Assembly: GCA_903879765.1 (NCBI GenBank)
Contig: CAIRMS010000344.1
Coordinates: 1-29,871, forward strand
DNA: 29,871 nt
Direction of reading: 5' to 3'
Source: an uncultured Flavobacteriales bacterium
Lineage (GTDB): Bacteria; Bacteroidota; Bacteroidia; Flavobacteriales_D; Crocinitomicaceae
This document shows, in pieces, positions 16,733-24,643 of this stretch (its first letter is position 1; each line of letters opens with the position of its first letter). The translations under genes and the position numbers were made by a program. The notes below the pieces were generated by a model that searched no databases, had not been told where the DNA came from, and saw only the letters and a program-made list of their open reading frames with translations.

Positions 16733-17080
16733 TTAGTAACCTAGGTCCAACACAATTTTAATATTCTGTTTCACCTTTTCTGCAAGTTCCAACGGAAGAT
16801 CTCCGATTTTTTTGATTAATCTTTTATTATCGATTGCTCGAAGTTGGTCAATCATTACGTCGCACGATTCCTTCACTTTTGCTGTTCCCTTTTTAATATG
16901 GACCCTCAAAATGTGACTTTCTAATTTGATATTGGTGGTAATTGGGCAGATCAGCGTTGAAGGATGTATTTTATTTAAGACATCGGTTTGCACGATCAAT
17001 ACTGGACGAGTTTTTCCCGTTTCTGTTCCAATTCTCGGATCGAGGTTCGCCAGCCAAACTTCGTATTTTCTAGCTATCAT
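16733..17080 (-). CDS. Type II toxin, MazF/PemK family endoribonuclease
   Basis: A 115-residue mRNA interferase-type toxin. The motif GTETGKTRPVLIVQ carries the conserved Arg at residue 25, and LICPITTN has the conserved Thr at 48; both match catalytic positions of MazF. I start it at the ATG at 17080 because the family begins as MxxRxYEVWLANLDP; an upstream ATG at 17104 lies in the antitoxin gene. It overlaps the antitoxin stop by 11 nt, the usual arrangement for coupled toxin-antitoxin translation. Expected action is sequence-specific cleavage of single-stranded RNA; the recognition site cannot be predicted. Confidence 0.92.
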   Translation of the reverse strand: MIARKYEVWLANLDPRIGTETGKTRPVLIVQTDVLNKIHPSTLICPITTNIKLESHILRVHIKKGTAKVKESCDVMIDQLRAIDNKRLIKKIGDLPLELAEKVKQNIKIVLDLGY

Positions 17081-17303
17081 AATCCTCAAGTTTCTCAAAT
17101 TCATGCAAAACCTTCATGGATTCATTGCTTACAAGTTTTGAATCTTGAACCAGCATTTGTTCAATTAATTTCCTCTTTTGGATTTGATTGTAATAGTGAA
17201 GTGCTTCATTGATATATCTATTCCTAGTCTTTTGGATTTTATCTAAAAGTTGTTCCGTTTCTTCAAAAACGTTGTTGTCAAGTTTTAAGGATAAGGTTTT
17301 CAT
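17070..17303 (-). CDS. Antitoxin partner of the MazF-like toxin (ribbon-helix-helix-like)
   Basis: A 77-residue protein encoded directly before the toxin. The N-terminus (KTLSLKLDNNVFEETEQLL, then KTRNRYINEALHYYNQ) has the strand-helix-helix pattern of RHH DNA-binding proteins. The acidic tail (EFEKLEDYDS) would wrap and inhibit the toxin. No known symbol is assigned because several antitoxin families pair with MazF. The palindromic repeat upstream is a probable autoregulatory operator. Confidence 0.82.
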   Translation of the reverse strand: MKTLSLKLDNNVFEETEQLLDKIQKTRNRYINEALHYYNQIQKRKLIEQMLVQDSKLVSNESMKVLHEFEKLEDYDS

Positions 17304-17318
17304 CTGACTTGTTTATTA

Positions 17319-17341
17319 AGTATATATCAAAAGTATATACT
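17319..17341. promoter_or_regulatory. Candidate toxin-antitoxin operator: two near-palindromes around the -7 box
   Basis: AGTATATACT at 17332-17341 is a perfect 10-bp palindrome. AGTATATATC at 17319-17328 is a near-copy 13 nt away. The minus-strand -7 box TACTTTTG (17328-17335) lies in the middle of them. Binding of an RHH antitoxin to both sites would block RNA polymerase directly. Confidence 0.65.
17328..17335 (-). promoter_or_regulatory. Promoter -7 box for the toxin-antitoxin operon
   Basis: The minus strand reads TACTTTTG, a perfect TAnnTTTG, ending 24 nt before the antitoxin ATG at 17303. No good -33 TTG was found at 17-23 nt. Confidence 0.55.
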
Positions 17342-17392
17342 AATTTGGAATTTATTGAAGAAAAGAGGTGGAAATTCATCAATGCAAAAAAA

Positions 17393-17420
17393 AAATCCCT
17401 GACACAATTGTCAGGGATTT
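17393..17420. terminator. Intrinsic terminator of the 49-residue gene
   Basis: AAATCCCTGACA (17393-17404) pairs perfectly with TGTCAGGGATTT (17409-17420) around a CAAT loop. The upstream A-run (17386-17395) reads as a T-run on the minus strand. It lies 3 nt after the stop of the leftward small gene, so it terminates that transcript before the antitoxin gene. Confidence 0.88.
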
Positions 17421-17423
17421 ATT

Positions 17424-17573
17424 TTAGTTTTTGCAAATGAAGACTTTTTGTTTTTTTAGTTTTTTCACTTCCAAAGCCTTGCTGTAACTTAATATAAAGT
17501 CTAAAGCAGCTTTCGAAGGTCTTAACTTCGCTTCATTTTCCACTAACGTTTCGGAGTAAAATTTTTGAACCAT
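17424..17573 (-). CDS. Small conserved-looking basic protein (49 residues)
   Basis: Read directly from the minus strand: the ATG at 17573 opens a 49-codon frame ending in TAA at 17424-17426, immediately before a strong terminator. The protein begins MVQKFYSETLVENEA. Its core PSKAALDFILSYSKALEV is followed by a Lys-rich segment (KKLKKQKVF). From memory, small flavobacterial proteins share the pattern P-x-x-x-x-x-x-F-I-L-x-Y-S-K-A/S-L near this position, so it is probably a genuine conserved gene of unknown function. It has no signal peptide. The transcript would run away from fba, whose gene starts 193 nt to the right. Confidence 0.7.
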   Translation of the reverse strand: MVQKFYSETLVENEAKLRPSKAALDFILSYSKALEVKKLKKQKVFICKN

Positions 17574-17766
17574 AGGCTGATTTAATGTTTTACTCTTTAA
17601 CGTATGGATTTACAGAATATTGTTTAACGTTTATATTTTCTTTCGATTTTTAACAATGGTTTAATAGAAGCCATATCTGAGGGTTGTTAAGGGTTCGTTT
17701 CATGTGAAAATATCATGTGCGTTTTGACCTAATTTTACTACTTTTGCGACATCAATCAACAACACA
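17574..17766. promoter_or_regulatory. Intergenic region between the divergent 49-residue gene and fba
   Basis: 193 nt without a credible coding frame. It holds two direct copies of TTTAACGT (17596-17603 and 17623-17630, 27 nt apart) and, at its right end, the fba promoter. The start of the leftward 49-residue transcript must also lie here, but no clear -7 box was seen for it. Confidence 0.5.
17739..17746 (+). promoter_or_regulatory. Promoter -7 box for fba
   Basis: TACTTTTG is a perfect TAnnTTTG ending 20 nt before the ATG at 17767. At 19 nt upstream only a degenerate TGTG (17716-17719) is available as -33 element. Confidence 0.6.
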
Positions 17767-18834
17767 ATGAGTAATTTAATTAAATCAGGAGTAGCAACAG
17801 GGGACGAAGTTCAAGCGATCTTCAAACTTGCGAAGGAAAAAGGCTTTGCCCTTCCAGCCGTAAATGTGACTAGTTCTAGTACAGTGAACGGAGTCATGGA
17901 AACAGCGGCAAAGTTAAATTCACCTGCCATCATTCAGTTTTCCAACGGTGGATGCCTATTTTTTGCCGGGAAATCACTTTCCAATGAAAATGAGAAAGCG
18001 GCGATTCTTGGTGGTGTAGCGGGAGCAAAACACGTTCATGCCTTAGCAGAAGCTTATGGAGCAACCGTGATTTTGCATACCGATCATTGCGCTAAGAAAT
18101 TACTACCTTGGATTGATGGACTTTTAGATGCTGGCGAACAGTTTTTTAAAGAAACAGGAAAGCCACTTTATAGTTCACACATGATTGACTTAAGCGAAGA
18201 ATCGCTTGTGGAGAATTTAGACATTTGCAAAAGTTATTTGGAGCGAATGTCCAAAATGGGCATGACCTTGGAAATCGAATTAGGAATTACCGGAGGAGAG
18301 GAAGATGGAGTAGACAATTCAGATGTAGACAATGCTAAATTGTATACACAGCCAGAAGAGGTTGCCTACGCATACGAAGAGTTGATGAAGATCAGTCCTA
18401 GGTTTACGATTGCGGCTGCTTTTGGAAATGTTCACGGTGTGTACAAACCAGGAAATGTGCAATTGACACCGATTATTTTGAAAAATTCACAAGAGTTTAT
18501 TCAAGAGAAATATCAGACTGGACCAAATCCAATTGATTTTGTTTTTCACGGGGGTTCAGGTTCAACAGTGGAGGAAATCCGCGAGGCAATCGGTTATGGT
18601 GTGGTAAAGATGAACATCGATACAGACTTACAATTTGCCTTCACGGAGGGTGTTCGTGATTACGTTGAAGAAAATATGGAGTATCTTCGCACACAAATTG
18701 GAAATCCTGAAGGGGAAGAATTACCAAATAAAAAGTACTACGATCCGAGAAAGTTTATGCGTGAGGGTGAATTAACATTCATCAAACGTCTTTCGCAATC
18801 TTTTGAGGATTTAAACAATATTAATACACTTTAA
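17767..18834 (+). CDS. fbaA: Fructose-bisphosphate aldolase, class II (zinc)
   Basis: Glycolytic and gluconeogenic enzyme that cleaves fructose 1,6-bisphosphate to DHAP and glyceraldehyde 3-phosphate. The 355 residues align along most of their length with the E. coli class IIA enzyme as I remember it. ILHTDHCAKK holds the zinc and catalytic residues (H104, D106, H107), followed by SSHMIDLSEES, LEIELGITGGEEDGVDN, GNVHGVYKPGNV, FHGGSGSTVEEI and KMNIDTDLQ. The gene is followed after 10 nt by accD, an arrangement found in several Bacteroidota, so carbon flow into glycolysis and fatty-acid synthesis may be co-expressed. Confidence 0.97.
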   Translation: MSNLIKSGVATGDEVQAIFKLAKEKGFALPAVNVTSSSTVNGVMETAAKLNSPAIIQFSNGGCLFFAGKSLSNENEKAAILGGVAGAKHVHALAEAYGATVILHTDHCAKKLLPWIDGLLDAGEQFFKETGKPLYSSHMIDLSEESLVENLDICKSYLERMSKMGMTLEIELGITGGEEDGVDNSDVDNAKLYTQPEEVAYAYEELMKISPRFTIAAAFGNVHGVYKPGNVQLTPIILKNSQEFIQEKYQTGPNPIDFVFHGGSGSTVEEIREAIGYGVVKMNIDTDLQFAFTEGVRDYVEENMEYLRTQIGNPEGEELPNKKYYDPRKFMREGELTFIKRLSQSFEDLNNINTL

Positions 18835-18844
18835 ATTGAAGGAA

Positions 18845-19690
18845 ATGTCTTGGTTTAAACGAAGTAAAGAAGGAATTACAACAGCAACAAGTGATAAAAA
18901 AGAAGTACCTGAAGGACTTTGGGTACGCTGTTCAAATTGTAAAACATTATTTACCAGTGATGATCTGGCTAAAAATAATTACGTGTGTGATCGCTGTTCA
19001 CATCATGAACGAATTGGTTCGGAAGAGTATTTCCAATTGATTTACGACGATGGAAAATACACAGAAATCGCTGCGGACTTAATTTCCGGAGATCCACTTG
19101 AATTTACGGATACAAAAAAATACGTAGACCGAGTTTCAGCAACACAAAAAGCAACTGGATTGAAAGATGCTGTTCGCACAGCAAAAGGAACTATCGATGG
19201 ACAAAAATTGGTCATTTCAGCAATGGACTTTCAATTTATCGGAGGATCAATGGGATCTGTAATGGGAGAGAAAATTGTTCGTGGAATTGATGAAGCAATC
19301 AAATCGAATGCGGCGTTCATGATCATTTCCAAATCAGGTGGAGCGAGAATGATGGAGGCAGGATATTCGTTGATGCAAATGGCAAAGGTTTCTGGTAAAC
19401 TTGGTCAATTATCGGAAGCGAAGTTACCTTACATTTCATACTTGACGGATCCAACAACTGGAGGAGTAACTGCATCATTTGCCATGTTAGGTGACATTAA
19501 TATCGCTGAACCAGGAGCATTGATTGCGTTTGCAGGACCACGTGTAGTGAAAGAAACAATTGGACGCGATTTACCAGATGGATTCCAAACTTCTGAGTTT
19601 TTATTAGAACACGGATTCCTTGATTTTATCGTTGATCGAACAGAAATCAAAGCAAAATTAAGCTTGGCTGTGAAGATGTTCATGAGCTAG
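18845..19690 (+). CDS. accD: Acetyl-CoA carboxylase carboxyltransferase subunit beta
   Basis: Transfers carboxyl from carboxybiotin to acetyl-CoA to form malonyl-CoA, the first committed step of fatty-acid synthesis; acts in a heterotetramer with AccA (not in this window). The N-terminal zinc ribbon has four Cys (about residues 29, 32, 48, 51). The crotonase-like domain shows IGGSMGSVMGEKI, SKSGGARMMEAGYSLMQMAK, DPTTGGVTASFAMLGDI and GPRVVKETIG. I use the ATG at 18845 (281 residues), as the family begins MSWFKR; a TTG at 18836 adds three residues. Co-transcribed with fbaA. Confidence 0.97.
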   Translation: MSWFKRSKEGITTATSDKKEVPEGLWVRCSNCKTLFTSDDLAKNNYVCDRCSHHERIGSEEYFQLIYDDGKYTEIAADLISGDPLEFTDTKKYVDRVSATQKATGLKDAVRTAKGTIDGQKLVISAMDFQFIGGSMGSVMGEKIVRGIDEAIKSNAAFMIISKSGGARMMEAGYSLMQMAKVSGKLGQLSEAKLPYISYLTDPTTGGVTASFAMLGDINIAEPGALIAFAGPRVVKETIGRDLPDGFQTSEFLLEHGFLDFIVDRTEIKAKLSLAVKMFMS

Positions 19691-19696
19691 TTCTCA

Positions 19697-20392
19697 ATGA
19701 AAATCATCAAATTAAATGCGGATAGTTCCTGGCTATGGGAAATCAATGGGTTTAAAATATTGGTTGACCCCTGGTTTTCTGAAAGTCAAGTCGATTTTCA
19801 TCCACGGTTTTCTACGCAGTACCATTTGGATAAACAACCCGAAGTGTACGAAATCCCTCGTCCGGATTTTATTTTTATTTCTCATCCCTTCACAGATCAT
19901 TGTGATCGGGAAACCTTAATCAAATTTTCATCTGAAATCCCTATTATTTGTTTGGCGCCTATCCAGCGAAAAATGCAAAAATGGAAGCATTTTAATCAAT
20001 TTATCTCCCTGAGTGATGCACCATTTCGAATGGAAAAAATATCCAAAACAGGTTTTTTGGACCTGGTACATCATGCCTATTTAATTTCAGACGGTACATC
20101 AAGTATGTGTTATGCTCCTCATGGGACTAGAAAGATACAAGATGGCAAGAAAGCAACTGTTTTACTCACCACAGTGACGACATACGAACTTCCTTTTTAT
20201 CTGGGAGGAACGGTTAATCTCGGTTTGAATAAAGCCATTCAGTTGGCTGAAAAACTAAAAGTTAAAACGCTCATTTCTACACACGATGAGCAAAAAAGAC
20301 AAGCTGGACTGGTGGCGCGTTTGTCCAAACGAAAATATATGCTGTCAAATCAGTTCATGACCTTGACTCAAGGTCAATTTTTCGAGTTTTAA
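19697..20392 (+). CDS. Metallo-beta-lactamase-fold protein with an altered metal motif
   Basis: A 231-residue UlaG-like MBL-fold protein: KLNADSSWLWEINGFKILVDPW at the start is the typical first sheet, then FIFISHPFTDHCDRETL. The canonical HxHxDH motif here reads H63-P-F65-T-D67-H68, so the second His is replaced by Phe. Later positions include VHHAYLISDG, APHG and the C-terminal STHDEQK. Such degenerate forms occur in a branch of uncharacterised MBL proteins and may bind one metal instead of two. No substrate is known. It begins 6 nt after accD and ends the operon; a hairpin terminator lies within its last codons. Confidence 0.8.
   Translation: MKIIKLNADSSWLWEINGFKILVDPWFSESQVDFHPRFSTQYHLDKQPEVYEIPRPDFIFISHPFTDHCDRETLIKFSSEIPIICLAPIQRKMQKWKHFNQFISLSDAPFRMEKISKTGFLDLVHHAYLISDGTSSMCYAPHGTRKIQDGKKATVLLTTVTTYELPFYLGGTVNLGLNKAIQLAEKLKVKTLISTHDEQKRQAGLVARLSKRKYMLSNQFMTLTQGQFFEF
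20358..20382 (+). terminator. Intrinsic terminator embedded in the end of the MBL-fold gene
   Basis: TGACCTTG (20358-20365) and CAAGGTCA (20369-20376) form a perfect 8-bp stem with a 3-nt loop, followed by ATTTTT. It lies wholly inside the coding sequence, 10 nt before the stop codon. A second T-run (20393-20400) follows the stop. Confidence 0.7.
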
Positions 20393-20444
20393 TTTTTTTT
20401 TCCTCCGCACAAATATGTATTTTAGAGCATTCTAAAAAAATGCC

Positions 20445-23400
20445 ATGCGAAAAATACTACTTTACCTTTCATTTTTGTTTCTTGGTTTTCAGTTAAGTGC
20501 ACAAGATACTACTTGGGTCCAGACCTTTACCTTTGATTCAATCACTACACGCAGATCGTGGTTTCAGTTTCCTCAGGAGTTAGATACCATGCGTTTTGAA
20601 AAGGTCATGATGTACTATAAATTGAAATGTAGTCCTTTAACCACTTGGGATCAATACGATTGCGGAGAATGGGACTATTTAACCTATACGCGTGTTTTTG
20701 ATCACACCGGTTTATTTGATTCCGTGGCAAATAATTCCAGTCGATTTTTGTCGAATTGGGCTACTCCGAATGTAATTGATTATACCCCTATTCCGTACGG
20801 ACAAAACAATACACACTTAAGAGATGAATGGACAAGGTCGCTCAGTGGATTAAGTTATTCGACACCGAATGCAGTGACAAGTAGTCAGCAATGGCCCTTT
20901 AAAACGGATGAGAAAGGTGGGCGTTTTCAATTATTGCTGACGCAAGCACAATTACTTCAGGCTGGTGTGCAAGCTGGTGATTTACAGTCTTTGCGTTTGT
21001 ACTTGAATGACATAGCTGTTGACGGAAAGTTATTTTACCCGAGCCTCCGCGTCAAAGCAACGAATGACACCGAACTGTTGAATTTTCATTCCACGGGATT
21101 CACAGAAGTGTACAATTCATCTGCAGGAATTCCTGGTGGGTTAAGTCCGCTAGTTGCTGGACTAAACGAATTAGCCTTTTATCAAACATTCACTTGGGAT
21201 GGGAATTCGAATATTGTCATTGAGTTTTACTTCGAAAACGACATCCCTTCTGCGAACTCTTTGAGTTTTGAAACAAGTTCAATTACGACGAATCAGGCGC
21301 TTTCTTATGAAGGTAAAAATGGATATTTGTCTTTGGACGGAAATAATTACACCATGCTCGAATATTCCGATGAAAACATGGGAAGTGAGGTAACAATCGA
21401 ATGTTGGGTAAAAGGAAATGGTGTTGCTGGAACAAATACTAGTTTCCTTGAAGCTTACGATACACTTGGGAACCGCATCTTGAATATTCACATGCCTTGG
21501 AGTAACAATAATTTATATTGGGATGCCGGTAATCAAACTGGCTACGACCGAATCAATAAAGCAATGGCTGCCAACGAAATTGATAATACTTGGAATCATT
21601 GGGCATTTGTGAAAAAACAAAGTACAGGTGAAATGTTCATTTACAAAAATGGACAATTGTGGCATTCTGGAACCAATTTGAATCGATCCATGGGATACAT
21701 TCATCGCTTCATTCTCGGCGCTAGCAAAGATCAATCCATCAAATGGAAAGGTAGCATTGATGAATTTAGGGTGTATAACGCAGCGCTTCCACAAGCAACA
21801 ATTCTCGCTAATTATCAGAAAAAAATAGACACGAGTCATCCGAATTGGGCGAATTTAAAAGTGTACTATGATTTTGATAATCTGAACTATGCAGTGGATA
21901 AAACACCTAATCAATTTAAGTTAATGCCTTCGCAATTTGGCATGATCAAATTTGATGAATTACCATTAGCAGGAATCAAGCAAGAGACATTCATGCCATT
22001 GCTTTCGTTCGGTCAGGGAATAAGTAATGCGCTTGTACAAACATCTGTTCTAAATCAAAAGAAAATCAGCGAACCGGTCATTATCTTCTCGCAAATGCCT
22101 TTGTTCAGACATTTTGATATTGTTGCAAGTTATGTAGGGCTTCCACAAGGTGATTCGTATGTGTTTGATCAAAACGGAAATGTAATCAGCCAGTCTCCTT
22201 ATTCAACTTCAAATCAATTGTTTAATATGCCGATTGTTTGTTATAATCCACCATATGAATTGATTAAAGATGTTGAAATTGCACGATACATCACACCTTA
22301 TGGAATTCAATTCGATCTTGGACCAAACGGATTCACATGGAAATATGATGTAACAGATTATCAAATGTACTTAAAAGGCTTAGTTGACTTGGCAGCACAT
22401 AATACACAAGAATTAATTGACTTGAAATTTGCCTTCATTAAAGGAATTCCGCCAAGAGATGTTCATGCGCGTCAGCCAATTTGGAGTGACTTTAAATCGT
22501 ATAATTTTGCGCAAATGGCTAATGATGTTGTCCTGCAAGAGAAACCAATTATTTTAGCGGATTCTTCTGAAATGTTTAAAATCAAAACCAGAATGTCCGG
22601 TCATGGACAAGTTGGGGATTTTGCTTGTTGCGAATGGGTAGCGAATGATCATCAGATCAAAGTGGACGGTGTTCCTCGTTTTAACTGGAACATCTGGCAA
22701 TCTACAGAGTGTGGTGATAATCCAAATATCGGACAAGGCGGAACGTGGCCGTATGCTCGGGAGGGATGGTGTCCAGGTGATCGTGTGAAAGAACATGAAT
22801 TTGAATTAACACCATATGTAACTCCAGGAGATACTGTGAAATTAGACTATGCAATTAATGCCGTGCCAGGAAATGACCCGGGTCAGGCAGGAGGAAATTA
22901 CATTGCAGCCTATGATTTGATTTCTTATTCTGCGCCTAATTTTCAAAATGACGCATCTATTTCAGATGTATTAAATCCAAATAATTGGGAATATTATGGT
23001 AAATGGAATCCAACTTGTCAGAATCCACGTGTGGTATTGAAAAACACAGGCGCTCAACCATTGACATCTTGTCGCATCTTCGCTTGGATTACCTACGGTG
23101 ATAACATTGTTTATGACTGGACAGGTAATTTAGGGTTCTTGGAAGAGGTCGTGATTGAATTACCTGTTGACAACATTGATTGGTGGACCGATTTATATAG
23201 TAACCAAACTTTTACGGCTTGGGTTGCTGATGTAAATGGCATCATTGGTGAAGATGAATACAATCAAAACAGTTTGAAATCTACCAAATTTGACGCGCCT
23301 GAGCGCATCGATGGTCCATTTTTCATTTGGTTGACAACAAACAACAAAGCAAGTGAAAATAAATACCGAATGGTAGATCATGCAGGAAACATTTTGTTTG

Positions 23401-23915
23401 AACGCGATAATTTGACAAATCAGACACAATATAAGGATACGTTCAACTTGGCTCCAGGTTGTTATTCTATTATCATCGAAGATTCAGATGACGATGGACT
23501 TGGATTCTGGTATTCGAATCAAGTGGAAGGAGAAACGACTGGTCAAATGCGTTTGCGTCAAGTTGGTGGATCGTACATTGAATTTTTCCCGGCTGATTTC
23601 GGAAGTTACCATCGCTATGATTTCTCAGTAGGTTTTACGCTTGATGTGAAAGAAGAAGAGTTGGCACATGAAATCGCGATTTTCCCTAATCCAACCAGCG
23701 GTGTGACAACAATTGAAGTAAGCGGCTCTGTTTATAACGATGCCTCCATTGAATTATATGATTTATCCGGAAGAAAATTGCTCCAGGACAAAATGAATGC
23801 AACTGAGTTTTTTGCGGAATCGTTTTTAGATCTTTCTTCGATGAATGCAGGTACGTATTTGGTGCGAATTATCACAAATCAGCGTGTATATACAAAGGAA
23901 TTAGTGAAATATTAA
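20445..23915 (+). CDS. PNGase F-like glycoamidase with LamG insertion and T9SS type A signal
   Basis: Secreted 1156-residue protein, signal peptide MRKILLYLSFLFLGFQLSAQ. It resembles peptide-N4-(N-acetyl-beta-glucosaminyl)asparagine amidase F, which removes N-glycans from glycoproteins. The PNGase F N-domain is split: CGEWDYLTYTRV (residues 73-84) corresponds to the CDEWD region, while its continuation (EIARYITPYG and KYDVTDY) is found only near residues 609-635. The C-domain follows (GHGQVGDFACCEWV, then GTWPYAREGWCPGD and LDYAINA, about 715-815). Between the halves lies a LamG/concanavalin-like domain (about 285-465). A CARDB-like module (about 835-955) precedes the T9SS type A domain (IFPNPTSGVT onward, about 1080-1156). 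Catalytic competence cannot be judged without alignment. Confidence 0.85.
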   Translation: MRKILLYLSFLFLGFQLSAQDTTWVQTFTFDSITTRRSWFQFPQELDTMRFEKVMMYYKLKCSPLTTWDQYDCGEWDYLTYTRVFDHTGLFDSVANNSSRFLSNWATPNVIDYTPIPYGQNNTHLRDEWTRSLSGLSYSTPNAVTSSQQWPFKTDEKGGRFQLLLTQAQLLQAGVQAGDLQSLRLYLNDIAVDGKLFYPSLRVKATNDTELLNFHSTGFTEVYNSSAGIPGGLSPLVAGLNELAFYQTFTWDGNSNIVIEFYFENDIPSANSLSFETSSITTNQALSYEGKNGYLSLDGNNYTMLEYSDENMGSEVTIECWVKGNGVAGTNTSFLEAYDTLGNRILNIHMPWSNNNLYWDAGNQTGYDRINKAMAANEIDNTWNHWAFVKKQSTGEMFIYKNGQLWHSGTNLNRSMGYIHRFILGASKDQSIKWKGSIDEFRVYNAALPQATILANYQKKIDTSHPNWANLKVYYDFDNLNYAVDKTPNQFKLMPSQFGMIKFDELPLAGIKQETFMPLLSFGQGISNALVQTSVLNQKKISEPVIIFSQMPLFRHFDIVASYVGLPQGDSYVFDQNGNVISQSPYSTSNQLFNMPIVCYNPPYELIKDVEIARYITPYGIQFDLGPNGFTWKYDVTDYQMYLKGLVDLAAHNTQELIDLKFAFIKGIPPRDVHARQPIWSDFKSYNFAQMANDVVLQEKPIILADSSEMFKIKTRMSGHGQVGDFACCEWVANDHQIKVDGVPRFNWNIWQSTECGDNPNIGQGGTWPYAREGWCPGDRVKEHEFELTPYVTPGDTVKLDYAINAVPGNDPGQAGGNYIAAYDLISYSAPNFQNDASISDVLNPNNWEYYGKWNPTCQNPRVVLKNTGAQPLTSCRIFAWITYGDNIVYDWTGNLGFLEEVVIELPVDNIDWWTDLYSNQTFTAWVADVNGIIGEDEYNQNSLKSTKFDAPERIDGPFFIWLTTNNKASENKYRMVDHAGNILFERDNLTNQTQYKDTFNLAPGCYSIIIEDSDDDGLGFWYSNQVEGETTGQMRLRQVGGSYIEFFPADFGSYHRYDFSVGFTLDVKEEELAHEIAIFPNPTSGVTTIEVSGSVYNDASIELYDLSGRKLLQDKMNATEFFAESFLDLSSMNAGTYLVRIITNQRVYTKELVKY

Positions 23916-24643
23916 TGACTTTTATTCAATGCGTTCAGACTGATGGTAATATCCTTCATCATTTCGATTTGTATTTCTTGAATTTCAAAGAGATCTCTTT
24001 GTTGATGGATAATTAAATGATCGATCTTTTCGTGTAGTGTCCTGATTTCTAGTTCAGATTTTAAGTTGATCATGTAATCAAGTTTCGATCGCTCCCTGTC
24101 TTTTTCCTCCTGACGATTTTGACTCATCATAATGATTGGTGCTTGCAGTGCTGCAATACACGAAAGGATGAGGTTTAACAAGATGAATGGATAAGGATCG
24201 TAGCCTTTGTTTAACAAGAAAGCAGTATTCAATAATATCCATACAAACAAGAAAAATCCAAAGGAGATGATAAACGTCCAGCTTCCACCAAATGACGCAA
24301 CATGATCTGCCATTTTTTGACCGGGTGTTAACGCGTTGCCTTCTTGAATCATGGCAAGGTTACTTATTTCTTCGCCATTGGATAGCGTATCAATGACAAG
24401 TTTCTCCATAGACGACAATTCACCGAGTTGTCCTTTTAGTTTTAATGAGATAAATTGAACCCGAAGTGAGCTCAATTCACTGATTGATAAAAAACTATTT
24501 TCATTGAATCCTGGATGATTGGCTTGGATAAATCTGAGTAAACTATCCGAAAGGGACTGAGCTGCTACTTTTTGAGTGTAAGAAAAGGATTTTTGGCTTA
24601 AATCACTAATGAATTCCTTTGCGTTCGGGACACTTTTTTTCAT
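23912..24643 (-). CDS. DUF1003 family membrane protein
   Basis: A 243-residue protein. The C-terminal half is a DUF1003 domain: TPGQKMADHVASFGGSWTFI leads into a first transmembrane segment (about residues 118-140), a short loop with GYDPYPFILLNLILSCIAALQAPIIMMSQNRQ containing the second, then a coiled-coil tail rich in E, K and H. The N-terminal half (about 95 residues) is a soluble region without a recognised fold; basic-length DUF1003 proteins lack or vary this part. Function unknown. Its stop overlaps the stop of the PNGase F-like gene on the other strand (23912-23915). Confidence 0.88.
   Translation of the reverse strand: MKKSVPNAKEFISDLSQKSFSYTQKVAAQSLSDSLLRFIQANHPGFNENSFLSISELSSLRVQFISLKLKGQLGELSSMEKLVIDTLSNGEEISNLAMIQEGNALTPGQKMADHVASFGGSWTFIISFGFFLFVWILLNTAFLLNKGYDPYPFILLNLILSCIAALQAPIIMMSQNRQEEKDRERSKLDYMINLKSELEIRTLHEKIDHLIIHQQRDLFEIQEIQIEMMKDITISLNALNKSH

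Noticed and set aside
16718..16740. Terminator between DUF1801 and the MazF-like gene
   Set aside because: The A-run and GCGCC do not form a self-complementary stem; only A/T pairing is possible.
20420..20437. Inverted repeat TTTTAGA-GCAT-TCTAAAA just before the PNGase F-like gene
   Set aside because: Only one or two G-C pairs per arm, in AT-rich DNA; too weak to call a terminator or operator, though it overlaps a -7-like TATTTTAG.
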